DNA of 64,000 nt from NVTR01 sp036480115. GTDB taxonomy: Bacteria; Pseudomonadota; Alphaproteobacteria; Rhodobacterales; Rhodobacteraceae. A program made the position numbers and the translations under genes. Shown here piece by piece: positions 8,339-17,611 of this stretch (its first letter is position 1; the number at the start of each line of letters is the position of its first letter). The stretch spans positions 434,001 through 498,000 of the forward strand of contig CBDDAE010000002.1 in the NCBI GenBank assembly GCA_965224795.1. Reading direction: 5' to 3'. The notes under the pieces are model-generated. The model had not been told where the DNA came from. It saw nothing but the letters and a program-made list of their open reading frames with translations, and ran no database searches.

Positions 8339-9844
8339 TCAATCTGTTAAGCGCTGCGGTTTCTTCAATACACCACGCAGGAACATCGGGGCAACAAAGC
8401 CTAGGATGGCGGCGATCCAGAGACCGATAGCGATTGGGGATGACAAAAGATAGCTGACGTCACCATCGGCGATCACCATGGCGCGGCGCAGGGCGTCTTC
8501 CATGTGTCCGCCCAGCAGGATGCCAAGGATCACCGGCACCGTAGGGATATCGAGTTTTCGCAACACGTAACCAAGGGCACCAAAGCCAATCATCAGCAGC
8601 AGGTCAAAATAGCTGCCGGACAGGGAATAAATTCCGACAAAAGACACCATTGTCACGCCGGGCAGCAGAACCCAGGGCGGCACCATGAGGATTTTTACGA
8701 AGATCTTTACCATCGGTACGTTCATCAACAGCAGAACAAAATTGGCAATGATCAGGGACGCGATAAGGCCCCAGACGACCTCGGGCCGATCCGTAAACAG
8801 CGTCGGGCCGGGGGTGATGTTCAGGGTCATCAGCAGCGCCAGCAAAACGGCGGTGGTGCCGGAACCGGGAACCCCAAGCGTCAGCATCGGCACCAGCGCG
8901 CCACCGGCGGCGGCGTTATTGCCAGCCTCAGGTGCGGCAATGCCTTTGGGAACACCGGTGCCAAATCCGCCTTTTTCACCAGCGATGGATTTTTCGGTCA
9001 TGTAAGACAGGAAACTGCCAAGGGACGCACCAGCGCCCGGTAAGATACCCGCGATGAAACCGACAACGCTTGAACGGAACATGGTCCAGCGGGTTTCATA
9101 AATGTCTTTCCAGGGGATGCGAACTTTGTCGAGTTTCACCCCGATGGAGGAACTTTTGCCGTGGCTTTCGATGAAAAAGAACACTTCTGCGACAGCGAAC
9201 AGGCCGACAATGGCAACAAGGAAATCAACGCCATCGTAAAGGTGCAAACTGCCCCCGGTCAGCCGCGGCAAGCCGCTGGAACTGTCGACACCGATCATAG
9301 CAATGCCAAGGCCCAGACAGGCGGCAAGCGCTGATTTGGCTTGGTTGTTGCTGGCCATGCCGCCAAGGGTGGCAAACGCCAGCATATAAAGCGCAAAGTA
9401 TTCGGCGGGGCCAAACAGGTAGGCGACATTGGCAAGAATGGGGGCGAGGAACATCAGGCCGATGGTGGCGAACAATGCTCCGTAAAACGATGCTACGCCT
9501 GACAGAACCAATGCGTCCCCTGCCCGGCCAGCCTTGGCCATCGGGTAACCGTCTAAGGTGGTCATCAGGGCCGGTTCATCGCCGGGGATATTCAGCAGGA
9601 TCGAACTGATGCGCCCGCCATACATTGCCCCATAATAGACGGCGGTCATCAGCACCAAGGCGCTGGTGGCATCAAGGCCAAGTGTGAAAGTGATGGGGAT
9701 CAGGATGGCAACGCCGTTTGATGGGCCAAGCCCCGGCAACGCGCCAATGATGGTGCCCAGAAAGCACCCGGCGACAGCCAGCATCAGGGTGTAAGGCGAC
9801 AGGGCGATGGAAAAGCCGAGGGCAAGGTTGGCGAAGACGTCCAT
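8339..9844 (-). CDS. tctA: Tripartite tricarboxylate transporter, large permease TctA
   Basis: A 501-residue inner-membrane protein with about 12 membrane segments. The two repeated TctA signatures are visible: GALPGLGPSNGVAILIP near the N-terminus and GILPGAGASLGSFLSY in the middle, each a glycine-rich re-entrant motif. It forms the channel of a secondary carboxylate importer with TctB and the periplasmic TctC. I start it at ATG 9844 (AGGATAGGAAA before it); an upstream in-frame start at 9898 would overlap tctB and add an untypical tail. It is last in the tctCBA operon. Substrate is unknown; citrate and other di- or tricarboxylates are usual for the family. Confidence 0.9.
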   Translation of the reverse strand: MDVFANLALGFSIALSPYTLMLAVAGCFLGTIIGALPGLGPSNGVAILIPITFTLGLDATSALVLMTAVYYGAMYGGRISSILLNIPGDEPALMTTLDGYPMAKAGRAGDALVLSGVASFYGALFATIGLMFLAPILANVAYLFGPAEYFALYMLAFATLGGMASNNQAKSALAACLGLGIAMIGVDSSSGLPRLTGGSLHLYDGVDFLVAIVGLFAVAEVFFFIESHGKSSSIGVKLDKVRIPWKDIYETRWTMFRSSVVGFIAGILPGAGASLGSFLSYMTEKSIAGEKGGFGTGVPKGIAAPEAGNNAAAGGALVPMLTLGVPGSGTTAVLLALLMTLNITPGPTLFTDRPEVVWGLIASLIIANFVLLLMNVPMVKIFVKILMVPPWVLLPGVTMVSFVGIYSLSGSYFDLLLMIGFGALGYVLRKLDIPTVPVILGILLGGHMEDALRRAMVIADGDVSYLLSSPIAIGLWIAAILGFVAPMFLRGVLKKPQRLTD

Positions 9845-9848
9845 TTTC

Positions 9849-10289
9849 CTATCCTGTCCAGGCGCGTGGGAAACCCACAAGCCCCAGATCCAATGCAAAC
9901 TTAAACGTCACAAACAACCCAACCGACAACCCGACACCCGCTAACACTGCGGTTTTGCGGTTCGGTGAAATTTGATAACTCAGCACACCTGCCGCCACAG
10001 CCGTTGGCATCAGAAACCCCAAAGGCCGCAGCGCATAGGCATAGGCCACCAGCACAGCAACGGCGATTGCCAATGCCCCGAGCGTGCGCATCCCCGGCCA
10101 TTGCGGTTCCGGGTCCGGTTTGAAAACCATGAAGATCGCACTGATCGCACAGACCGCCCCGATCATCATCGGGAATGTTTTCGGCCCCACGGGATCAGAT
10201 AAAAAACTGGTCTGAATTTGTGTGGCGCTCGCGATATACGCGAGCGCCACGATTGCTACGACCAGACCAAAAATCCGGTCGGAGGCCAT
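9849..10289 (-). CDS. tctB: Tripartite tricarboxylate transporter, small permease TctB
   Basis: A 146-residue protein with four hydrophobic segments, the usual size and topology of the TctB subunit. Near the N-terminus the FLSDPVGPKTFPMMIGAV stretch matches the family. Its ATG shares one base with the stop of tctC (TAATG), and its stop is 4 bases before tctA, so the three subunits are translationally linked. Confidence 0.88.
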   Translation of the reverse strand: MASDRIFGLVVAIVALAYIASATQIQTSFLSDPVGPKTFPMMIGAVCAISAIFMVFKPDPEPQWPGMRTLGALAIAVAVLVAYAYALRPLGFLMPTAVAAGVLSYQISPNRKTAVLAGVGLSVGLFVTFKFALDLGLVGFPRAWTG

Positions 10290-11257
10290 TATTGAATAAC
10301 CCCGATGTCTTTCGACATCTGGCGGATTTCAACGATCAGACCATCGATATAGCCCTGGAATTCGTCACCAACTTTGGTGAACGGCGCCAGGCCGTTTGCG
10401 GCCATGGCTTCTTTCCATTCGTCGCTGTCGGCAACCTGCTGCAAACGACCGGCCCACATCTGGAACGTTTCGTCTGAAACACCGCGCGGAATATAAAGAC
10501 CGCGCCAGTTACCGGCCACAACGTCATAGCCCTGTTCGATGGCTGTCGGGATGTCGTCAAAGCCCGGCACCCGCTCATCGGTCAAAACCGCAAGCGCACG
10601 GATATCACCGGCTTTCAGGAAACCAACGATTTCCGACATGTCACCAGTCATCGCCTGCGTGAAACCACCGATAGTTTGGGTGATCGCGTCGCCGCCACCA
10701 TCAAGACCGATGTATTTCACGGTTGTGATGTCGGTCAGCCCTGCGCGTTGCAAAAGCATCAGCGGTTTCATGTGGTCAAAACCGCCAACCGCAGAACCAC
10801 CGGCAAAGGTCACCGAACTTGGATCAGCCACAACAGCCTTTAGCAGGTCACCCAGGTTTTGGTAGGGACTGTCAGCCGCCACCACAATTACGCCGGGGTC
10901 GATACCAATTGCACCGACAAAACGCACCTGATCGGCCGTCATACCGGCATAAGCGTTTTGCGCAAGACGTGTGGAAGTGGCCGTAGAAGCAGCAATCATC
11001 AGGTCAGCGTCATCATTGCGGTCGTTGACCACATGGCTGAACGCCAGACCACCACCGCCACCGGCCATATTTGTCACCTGAATGGGGTCATCCACTGCAC
11101 CAATATCATGCATGATCTTACCAATCTGGCGGCAGGTGAAATCCCAGCCACCACCGGGGTTGGCCGGTGCAATACATTCAGCAGCACTTGCTATACCCGT
11201 CGCACTCAGCGCTAATGCCAGGCTTGTTACAGCTGTTTTCAATAAACGAAATTTCAT
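10289..11257 (-). CDS. tctC: Tripartite tricarboxylate transporter, periplasmic binding protein TctC (Bug family)
   Basis: A 322-residue secreted solute-binding protein. The signal peptide (about residues 1-25, ending ASAA) precedes the Bug-family fold: ECIAPANPGGGWDFTCRQ at the mature N-terminus, GGGGLAFSHV and later FAGGSAVGGFDHMKP, which form the carboxylate-binding pocket. I chose ATG 11257 because a strong GGAGGA lies 5 bases upstream; an in-frame start at 11269 lies within that ribosome site. It is first in the tctCBA operon and divergent from the inositol dehydrogenase gene. A 17-base palindrome lies about 30 bases upstream. Confidence 0.9.
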   Translation of the reverse strand: MKFRLLKTAVTSLALALSATGIASAAECIAPANPGGGWDFTCRQIGKIMHDIGAVDDPIQVTNMAGGGGGLAFSHVVNDRNDDADLMIAASTATSTRLAQNAYAGMTADQVRFVGAIGIDPGVIVVAADSPYQNLGDLLKAVVADPSSVTFAGGSAVGGFDHMKPLMLLQRAGLTDITTVKYIGLDGGGDAITQTIGGFTQAMTGDMSEIVGFLKAGDIRALAVLTDERVPGFDDIPTAIEQGYDVVAGNWRGLYIPRGVSDETFQMWAGRLQQVADSDEWKEAMAANGLAPFTKVGDEFQGYIDGLIVEIRQMSKDIGVIQ

Positions 11258-11287
11258 ACTATCCTCCACAGATTTTATTATTTTTCA

Positions 11288-11304
11288 GGTGAAAACTTTT
11301 CACC
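11288..11304. promoter_or_regulatory. Perfect 17-base palindrome upstream of tctC
   Basis: GGTGAAAA, a central C, and TTTTCACC form a perfect palindrome 31 bases upstream of the tctC ATG. The length, symmetry and place suggest an operator for a dimeric regulator. No regulator gene is adjacent, so I cannot name it. Confidence 0.55.
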
Positions 11305-11423
11305 CATCTGGTCAGTTAACGGTCGTTGATCACCGGGAGTCAATAGGACCAGCCCAGATCGTAAACATGTCTTTGGCGCTGTATTGGCCCGACCTGACGC
11401 GATATTAATAGGTGAGCTACCAA

Positions 11424-11532
11424 TCGCGAAATATTCATACTTCAAATGCTTTTTCCTTTTGATTTTGGACTTCAGTTCTATTTAAATTCCTCCTACAACA
11501 TGAAAATAACAGAGTGAAAAGTCGCGAAATAT
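11424..11532. repeat. Two direct copies of TCGCGAAATAT in the tctC-iolG divergent region
   Basis: TCGCGAAATAT occurs at 11424-11434 and again at 11522-11532, 98 bases apart. A related TTCGCGAA palindrome (11567-11574) abuts the iolG start codon. Together they may be sites for one regulator acting on the dehydrogenase promoter. The assignment is only positional. Confidence 0.35.
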
Positions 11533-11574
11533 CAACGCGCACCATTATAGATTTCATGAACAAAGGGTTCGCGA

Positions 11575-12582
11575 ATGAAAATTCGATTTGCACTGCTTGG
11601 AGCTGGCCGAATTGGTCAAGTTCACGCCAAAGCCCTATACAATGACCCGCGCGCAAAACTTGTTGCGGTGGCGGACGCGCAAAAAGAGGCTGCGATCGCG
11701 TTGACCGTAAAACATGGAGCAGAAGTACTTACTGTGGATGCAATCGCCGCTTCAGACAATATTGACGCTGTTTTCATTTGCACGCCCACGAACACCCACG
11801 CCGACCTGATCGAAAAATTTGCACGGGCAGGTAAGGCTATTTTTTGCGAAAAACCAATAGATCTTAGCATTGACCGGGTCGTGGCCTGTCTGAAAGTTGT
11901 ACGCGAAACCGGTGCGACATTGATGGTGGGTTTCAACCGCCGATTCGATCCTCATTTCATCGCTTTGAAGGAAGCCATTGCTGCTGGAAAAATCGGTGAA
12001 GTTGAAATGATCAATATCACTTCGCGCGATCCTGGTGCGCCGCCACCTGAATATATAAAATCTTCCGGCGGGATATTCAAAGACATGACCATCCATGATT
12101 TTGACATGGCGCGGTACTTATTGGGTGAAGAAATCGAAACCGTCATGGCCAGTGCTTCTGTTCTAGTTGACCCAAAGATCGGCGCATTGGGGGATTTTGA
12201 CAGCGCCAACGTAATCCTGACAACGGCCAGCGGCAAACAATGCGCCATTTCAAATTCACGCCGCGCCACCTACGGCTATGATCAGCGCATTGAGGTGCAT
12301 GGTTCACTTGGTATGGTTGCCGCAGAGAACCAACGTGAGGTTAGTATCGAACTGGCCACCGCCGACGGCTACACACGCCCACCCTTATTTGATTTCTTCA
12401 TGACCCGCTATACGGCGGCTTACAGTGCAGAAATTGCGGCCTTCATTGATATTGTTGCGGGCGATGCCCCGGTAACCCCCAGCGGCGAAGATGGTTTGCG
12501 CTCTCTGGTCATCGCCCAAGCGGCCTTAACATCTGTAGCTGAAGGGCGGCGGATTGTTATAGGGGATGAAGTTAAGGCTTAG
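11575..12582 (+). CDS. iolG: Inositol 2-dehydrogenase (Gfo/Idh/MocA family)
   Basis: A 335-residue NAD-dependent dehydrogenase that would oxidise myo-inositol to 2-keto-myo-inositol. The Rossmann motif is GAGRIGQVHAKA (9-20). The catalytic set seen in IolG is present: EKP with Lys93, and DMTIHDFDMARYL with Asp170 and His174. The length is right for the family. It has AAGGG 8 bases before the ATG. No other iol gene is in the window, so another polyol substrate is possible. Its 3' end overlaps the convergent ABC ATPase gene by 4 bases. It diverges from tctCBA and may or may not be co-regulated. Confidence 0.8.
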   Translation: MKIRFALLGAGRIGQVHAKALYNDPRAKLVAVADAQKEAAIALTVKHGAEVLTVDAIAASDNIDAVFICTPTNTHADLIEKFARAGKAIFCEKPIDLSIDRVVACLKVVRETGATLMVGFNRRFDPHFIALKEAIAAGKIGEVEMINITSRDPGAPPPEYIKSSGGIFKDMTIHDFDMARYLLGEEIETVMASASVLVDPKIGALGDFDSANVILTTASGKQCAISNSRRATYGYDQRIEVHGSLGMVAAENQREVSIELATADGYTRPPLFDFFMTRYTAAYSAEIAAFIDIVAGDAPVTPSGEDGLRSLVIAQAALTSVAEGRRIVIGDEVKA

Positions 12583-13706
12583 GCATTTATTGGCCAGCCT
12601 AACAAAATCAGGGCTGAAATATCTACTCTGCTAACAACAAAACCGGTCCGGATTTTGCAAAGCTCAAGCCCCACATCCTGACCCGTGTCAAACGGGGTTT
12701 CCACTGCCTCAGACATTGCAAATATCACCCCAAATTCCGCTTCAACAACGTATTCCATGTGGTTGCCAACAAATGTAGATTTCAGAATTTTTGCAGGTAA
12801 TGAATTACTGGTAGCAGGCGAAGACAACGCCACCCTTCCTGGGCGAACGGCCACGGTTGCCGGACCTGGCTGCATGCCACGCGATCTCAGTGTGTGTTTC
12901 ATCTTGCCGATTGAAATTTCGGCAGTTTCACCGCTCACGGAATCTATCTGGCAATGGATCAGATTTGCCTCACCGATAAAATCCGCCACAAACCGATCCA
13001 CCGGTGCCTCATAAAGTTCGCGCGGAGTACCTTCCTGCGCAATCGCGGCGTTTCGCATCACAATGATCCGGTCAGAAACCGCCAGAGCTTCTTCCTGATC
13101 ATGGGTGACATAAACTACGGTTAGGCCCAGGTTCTGTTGTATATCGCGAATGTCCTGGCGCACCTGTCGGCGAAGCTTGGCATCCAGGTTGGAAAGCGGT
13201 TCATCAAACAGTAAAACTTGGGGTTCCAACACTAAGGCGCGCGCCACAGCAACCCGTTGTTGTTGACCCCCTGACAGTTCACTGGGCAAACGACCATCAA
13301 AGCCGTTCAACCCCACAAGGTCGAGCCCGGCCAACGCCCGGCTGCGGGTTTCATCCTTGTCAAAACCGGAATATTTTAGCCCGTAGGAAACGTTTTCAAG
13401 CACTGTCATATGCGGAAATAGCGCATATGACTGGAACACCATAGATACATCGCGGTCGGTGGCAGGCAACATACTGACATCTTGATCGCCTATTAAAATT
13501 TTACCTTCGGTGGCCATTTCAAGCCCGGCAATCATACGCAATGTCGTGGTCTTGCCGCATCCAGAGGGGCCAAGCAACGTGACCAACTTGCCGGGTTCAA
13601 TGCTTAGCGAAATATTATCCACCGCTCGCACATCGCCGCCGTAAATTTTGGTGACGTTTTCAAAGGTGACTGAAGCCGCCTTTTTGTTCTTCGTCAATTC
13701 AGCCAT
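12579..13706 (-). CDS. ABC transporter ATP-binding protein (FbpC/PotA-like)
   Basis: The 375-residue ATPase of an importer of the Fe3+/spermidine/thiosulfate group. Walker A is GPSGCGKTT (46-54), the Q-loop is MVFQSYALFPHMTV, the signature is LSGGQQQRVAVARAL and Walker B is VLLFDEPLSNLD; a TOBE regulatory domain fills the C-terminal third. It is last in a three-gene operon with a fused permease (8-base gap) and a periplasmic binding protein. The operon order SBP-permease-ATPase with one long permease is that of ferric iron (Fbp/Afu) systems, but related systems carry phosphonates or sugar phosphates. Confidence 0.88.
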   Translation of the reverse strand: MAELTKNKKAASVTFENVTKIYGGDVRAVDNISLSIEPGKLVTLLGPSGCGKTTTLRMIAGLEMATEGKILIGDQDVSMLPATDRDVSMVFQSYALFPHMTVLENVSYGLKYSGFDKDETRSRALAGLDLVGLNGFDGRLPSELSGGQQQRVAVARALVLEPQVLLFDEPLSNLDAKLRRQVRQDIRDIQQNLGLTVVYVTHDQEEALAVSDRIIVMRNAAIAQEGTPRELYEAPVDRFVADFIGEANLIHCQIDSVSGETAEISIGKMKHTLRSRGMQPGPATVAVRPGRVALSSPATSNSLPAKILKSTFVGNHMEYVVEAEFGVIFAMSEAVETPFDTGQDVGLELCKIRTGFVVSRVDISALILLGWPINA

Positions 13707-13714
13707 ATCGCCCC

Positions 13715-15937
13715 CTAAACTGCCGTTGGTCCAAATGATGACCGGCGACCGATTTTGGTGCGCCCGACCAGGAATTGCAGCAAACCAACCGCCGATAGCA
13801 TCACCACAATCAGAGTTGTGGAATAGGCTATCGCCAGCCCGTAATCATTATTTTCGACCCGGCCAATAATATAGGCAGTAGCCATGTTGTATTCGGCGCT
13901 CACCAGAAAAATCACCGCCGATATCGCCGTCATCGCACGCACAAAGCTGTAAACCAAAGCAGCCAAAATAGCCGGTCTAAGCAAGGGCAAAATGACCCGG
14001 CGGAAAGTTTGCCAACTGTTTGCGCCCAGTGTCAGTGACGCTTCATCAAGGCTTTTGTCCAATTGTGACATACTGGCGATACCTGCGCGCACCCCCACTG
14101 GCATGTTACGGAAAATAAAACTAATGACCAGGATGATACCGGTGCCGGTCAATTCAATCGGTGGTACGTTAAAGGCCAGAATGTAGCTGACGCCAATGAC
14201 AGTACCCGGGATGGCAAAGCTTAGCATGGTGCCAAATTCAAATGCGTTTTTGCCACGAAAATCCTGCCGGGTCAGCAAATAGGCCGTTACCAGCCCAAGT
14301 GCCGCAGTCAGCGGCGCGGCAATGGCAGCAATTTTTAAGGTGGTGAAAAAACTACCCCAAGCCGATCCGGTCCAACGGCGCACGCCAGTTTCTTCAAAAT
14401 TGATCGAAAAGGCGGTCAGATAGTGCTTGATTGTGATGGTGTTATTGATACCCCAAATTTCCACAAATGATCCGGCTAGGATCATCAGGTAAACCACGAT
14501 GGTAAAGCTAACCCAGATCGCGGCGATGGTATAAACCGGATAAGCAAGACGGCGCGGCATCATCGGGTGCACACCGGCGTCGCCTTTGCCGGAAACTGAT
14601 GTATAGGATTTGTTGCCAAGCCAAAACCGTTGTGCGTAAAACGCCCCAAGCGTAAAGGTCAAAAGCACCATGGCCAAGACCGCAGCGCGGCCCTGATCAT
14701 ATTGCGCGCCAACTATGGCAAAGAAAATATCGGTAGATAGCACATCATAATTGCCCCCCAGCACCAGCGGATTGCCGAAATCAGCCATGCTTTCGATAAA
14801 GCCCAGTAGAAAGGCGTTCGCCAGGCCCGGGCGCATCAGGGGCAAGGATACTGTGCGAAATACTTCCCATTTGCTGGCACGCAAGGTTTGGGCGGCTTCT
14901 TCCATCGACGGGCTGACGCCTTCCACCACACCAATCAACACAAGAAATGCGATCGGGGTAAAAGCCAGTGTTTGGGCAATTAACAGGCCCGGCAGGCCGT
15001 ACATCCAGCGGGTCGGTTGAATTCCCAGAAGTTCGGCAAAGAAAACAGTAACAGTTCCGGACTGGCCAAATAACAGGATCAAAGCCAATCCGATTACAAA
15101 GGGTGGCGTAATAATCGGCAACACTGTCAACGCGCGCAGGTTACGTTTGTATTTAAAGCGTGAGCGGGTAACAACCAGCGCAAAGGTCAAGCCCAAAACC
15201 GTGGTTATGACCCCAACCAAAAGCGCCAGGAACAACGAATTCCAAGCCACTCCACACTTAATGCCAGAGGTCAGGCATTGTATGCCCCAGATACGATCAT
15301 CAAAGAATTTGTCGGCAAAAATAGAAATAGAATACTTACCTTCTTCGGTGATGAAGGCGGCGATTAACAGGCGCGCAATCGGGAAAAACACGAACACTGT
15401 AACGATGGTCACCACCAGTGAAATTGCGCTGACCACGAAGACATCGCCATTGATGGCACCCCGCGCAGCAATGCCTTGGGTGAACATAAACAAAAAGGCG
15501 CTGGCCAGAAACATGGCGCCGTAGCCCATGCCAAACTGACGGTCATTCAACGGGCCAAATAGCGCTTCAAGCCAGCCAAACTGCCAGCCACGCAGGCCGA
15601 TACTAAAGCCTTGCATTAACAGCCAACAAAAGCCGAACACACCGGCGGAAATCAAAATTTTTGCAAATAACGGGTCTGATTTGGCGCGGCCCAAAGCAAA
15701 CAGGCTGGCGATCAGGGGCAGCAATAGAGGCGCAAGCCAAAGTTTCTTGCCCTGACCAATTAGAAACGCGCCTGGGGCGTAGTCGCTATCAGTCGGGTAG
15801 CCATCGCTTAACCATTCAAACGTAAAAAACCCGTCCTCGATCCCGTACCACGGGACAAGTAAAAAGCCGACCCACCCGACTATGATCCAGAAGATCAATG
15901 TCGGATGGGTCGTATTCTCAGAAGTGATTGTTGGCAC
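13715..15937 (-). CDS. ABC transporter permease, fused two-domain (Fbp/Afu-type)
   Basis: A 740-residue inner-membrane protein with two BPD_transp_1 modules. Each has an EAA loop: EEAAQTLRASKWEVFRTVSL in the first half and DEASLTLGANSWQTFRRVIL in the second. The first 210 residues add several extra membrane segments, making it longer than the usual 520-560-residue FbpB. A single polypeptide thus supplies both transmembrane halves. It lies between the binding protein (5-base gap) and ATPase genes. Its substrate follows from the partner binding protein and is not settled. Confidence 0.87.
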   Translation of the reverse strand: MPTITSENTTHPTLIFWIIVGWVGFLLVPWYGIEDGFFTFEWLSDGYPTDSDYAPGAFLIGQGKKLWLAPLLLPLIASLFALGRAKSDPLFAKILISAGVFGFCWLLMQGFSIGLRGWQFGWLEALFGPLNDRQFGMGYGAMFLASAFLFMFTQGIAARGAINGDVFVVSAISLVVTIVTVFVFFPIARLLIAAFITEEGKYSISIFADKFFDDRIWGIQCLTSGIKCGVAWNSLFLALLVGVITTVLGLTFALVVTRSRFKYKRNLRALTVLPIITPPFVIGLALILLFGQSGTVTVFFAELLGIQPTRWMYGLPGLLIAQTLAFTPIAFLVLIGVVEGVSPSMEEAAQTLRASKWEVFRTVSLPLMRPGLANAFLLGFIESMADFGNPLVLGGNYDVLSTDIFFAIVGAQYDQGRAAVLAMVLLTFTLGAFYAQRFWLGNKSYTSVSGKGDAGVHPMMPRRLAYPVYTIAAIWVSFTIVVYLMILAGSFVEIWGINNTITIKHYLTAFSINFEETGVRRWTGSAWGSFFTTLKIAAIAAPLTAALGLVTAYLLTRQDFRGKNAFEFGTMLSFAIPGTVIGVSYILAFNVPPIELTGTGIILVISFIFRNMPVGVRAGIASMSQLDKSLDEASLTLGANSWQTFRRVILPLLRPAILAALVYSFVRAMTAISAVIFLVSAEYNMATAYIIGRVENNDYGLAIAYSTTLIVVMLSAVGLLQFLVGRTKIGRRSSFGPTAV

Positions 15938-15942
15938 TTAGT

Positions 15943-16971
15943 TTACTGCGGCAGAATCGAAACTTCTTCGTCCCATTTTTGCAGCAGACGCTTACGTTCA
16001 GCGCTAGAGCCATAAAGTGCGAAATCGTAGTCGATCAGCTTGATGGATGCCAGATCCGGTGCACTTGGGGATGTTTCAGCACCCTTGTTGGAAGGCACCT
16101 GAAACGCTTTCACTTCAAGAGCCATTGACTGCACATCGGCCGTCAGCGCCCAGTCATAAAACGCCTGTGCGTTTTCTGGATTGCGACCACCTTCGATGAT
16201 CGACATGGAACCAATTTCAAAGCCAGTCCCTTCGCATGGTGCAACAACCTTGATCGGGAACCCCGACACAGCCTGTTTCACAGCGTCATGCATGAACACG
16301 ATACCGATTGTGTTTTCACCACGTGCTGCCGCCTTGATCGGGGCTGAACCAGATTTCGTGTACTGGTTGATGTTGGCGTGTAGCGACTTCATAAATTCAA
16401 AGCCTTCGTCTTCGCCAAAAAGCTGAACGATCGTTGCCAGTGTGGTATAGGCCGTACCCGAAGAATTTGGGTTCGCCATTTGAACATGGCCTTTGAATTC
16501 AGGCTTTAGCAGGTCCTTCCAGCATTGTGGTTCAGGCAGGCCAGCGGCTGCCAATAGCTCGGTATTATAGCCATAACCCAATGCACCAGAATAAATGCCG
16601 ATTGTTTTGTCGTTAGCCGAAGTTGCCTGGGAAATTGCCCAGTCATTCAGTTCGCCACGCATGGGCGAAACATAGGCAGCTGTCAGCCCCTCTTCTGCGG
16701 CTTGCAGATGTGGATCGCCAGTTCCGCCCCACCATACGTCACCCTTTGGATTGGAAGCTTCGGCCTTGATCTGGGCGAAGGTTTCGCCAGAACTTTTACG
16801 AGTCATATTAACTTTGGTGCCGGTCTCTTCTTCAAAGCCGCGTGCCATCAACTGACACCAATCTTCTTGGGCACTGCAATATAGCGTGACCTTGCCTTCA
16901 GCGAAGGAAACCGACGCAGATGCGGCAAGTGCAACAACAGCACTGGACGCTAAAAGTGATACATTTTTCAT
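15943..16971 (-). CDS. Periplasmic solute-binding protein of Fbp/Afu-type ABC importer
   Basis: A 342-residue family 1 binding protein with a signal peptide (residues 1-24, ending VSFA). The mature part begins KVTLYCSAQEDWC, as in FbpA/AfuA-like proteins, and includes GALGYGYNTELL and ANPNSSGTAYTTLATIV in the hinge and binding cleft. I do not see the adjacent Tyr-Tyr iron-ligand pair of classic FbpA near the C-terminus, so ferric iron is not assured; sugar phosphates (AfuA) or aminoethylphosphonate are options. It is first in the operon, with AAGGGAGATG upstream. Confidence 0.83.
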   Translation of the reverse strand: MKNVSLLASSAVVALAASASVSFAEGKVTLYCSAQEDWCQLMARGFEEETGTKVNMTRKSSGETFAQIKAEASNPKGDVWWGGTGDPHLQAAEEGLTAAYVSPMRGELNDWAISQATSANDKTIGIYSGALGYGYNTELLAAAGLPEPQCWKDLLKPEFKGHVQMANPNSSGTAYTTLATIVQLFGEDEGFEFMKSLHANINQYTKSGSAPIKAAARGENTIGIVFMHDAVKQAVSGFPIKVVAPCEGTGFEIGSMSIIEGGRNPENAQAFYDWALTADVQSMALEVKAFQVPSNKGAETSPSAPDLASIKLIDYDFALYGSSAERKRLLQKWDEEVSILPQ

Positions 16972-17002
16972 TTTTCATCTCCCTTTGGTTTTCGCAGCAA
17001 AG

Positions 17003-17017
17003 CCGAATTTTATTCGG
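17003..17017. promoter_or_regulatory. CCGAAT-N3-ATTCGG palindrome in the divergent promoter region
   Basis: A perfect 6-base inverted repeat with a TTT centre lies 32 bases upstream of the binding-protein gene start (16971), in the 190-base region shared with msrB. It may be an operator or a 5'-UTR hairpin of the ABC operon. It is not a Fur-type 19-base box. Confidence 0.35.
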
Positions 17018-17164
17018 ATAGCAAACTAATTGCGAATTGAACGATCTGCTTTTGCCTTGGCAGGTTTGCAAGCTTGATCACGTTTGCGCGCTGAGAACTG
17101 TGAATGGTGGCAATTGTATCAATATGTCGCCATTACTGGCATGCGGTCTGACAAGGAAGCCAAC

Positions 17165-17611
17165 ATGACGACATATGCAAAAACCGATTCTGCCATCGCT
17201 AAACTAACGCCCGAACAGTTTCGGGTGACCCAGCAAAGCGGAACGGAACGTCCTGGCACCGGTAAGTATTTGGCCAATAAAGAACCGGGAATATACGTTG
17301 ATATCGTGTCCGGTGAACCGCTGTTTGCGTCCGCTGATAAGTTTGATTCCGGTTGCGGATGGCCCAGCTTTACCAAACCTATTCAGCAACAATCCATGCA
17401 AGAAATAAGCGATGCCAGCCTTGGAATGGTGCGTACCGAAGTTCGTTCTAGCCAGGCGGATAGCCATCTGGGGCACGTGTTTACCGATGGCCCACCAGAT
17501 CGCGGCGGGCTGCGCTATTGCATTAATTCTGCATCACTGCGGTTTATCCACCGTGATGATATGGCCGATGCAGGATATGCCGGTTTCATTGATCAAGTGG
17601 AAGAAATCTGA
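17165..17611 (+). CDS. msrB: Peptide-methionine (R)-S-oxide reductase MsrB
   Basis: A 148-residue repair enzyme that reduces the R-epimer of methionine sulfoxide, using thioredoxin. Visible marks: SGCGWPSFTKP with candidate resolving Cys64, HLGHVFTDGP (101-110) and the catalytic RYCINSASLRF with Cys119. The two CxxC zinc pairs of many MsrB proteins are absent (the first site reads DIVSGEPLF), so this is the zinc-free form. Start ATG 17165 has AAGGAAG upstream; earlier in-frame starts give an untypical tail. Its stop overlaps the msrA start (TGATG), so the pair is co-translated. Confidence 0.92.
   Translation: MTTYAKTDSAIAKLTPEQFRVTQQSGTERPGTGKYLANKEPGIYVDIVSGEPLFASADKFDSGCGWPSFTKPIQQQSMQEISDASLGMVRTEVRSSQADSHLGHVFTDGPPDRGGLRYCINSASLRFIHRDDMADAGYAGFIDQVEEI

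Noticed and set aside
8504..9043. Plus-strand ORF (179 codons) opposite tctA
   Set aside because: Gln/His/Gly-rich composition typical of a shadow frame opposite a membrane protein gene; no motif.
12579..16971. Assignment of the three-gene ABC system as a proven ferric iron importer
   Set aside because: The family resemblance is real, but the binding protein lacks the evident Tyr-Tyr iron pair and no Fur-type box is seen, so I leave the substrate open.
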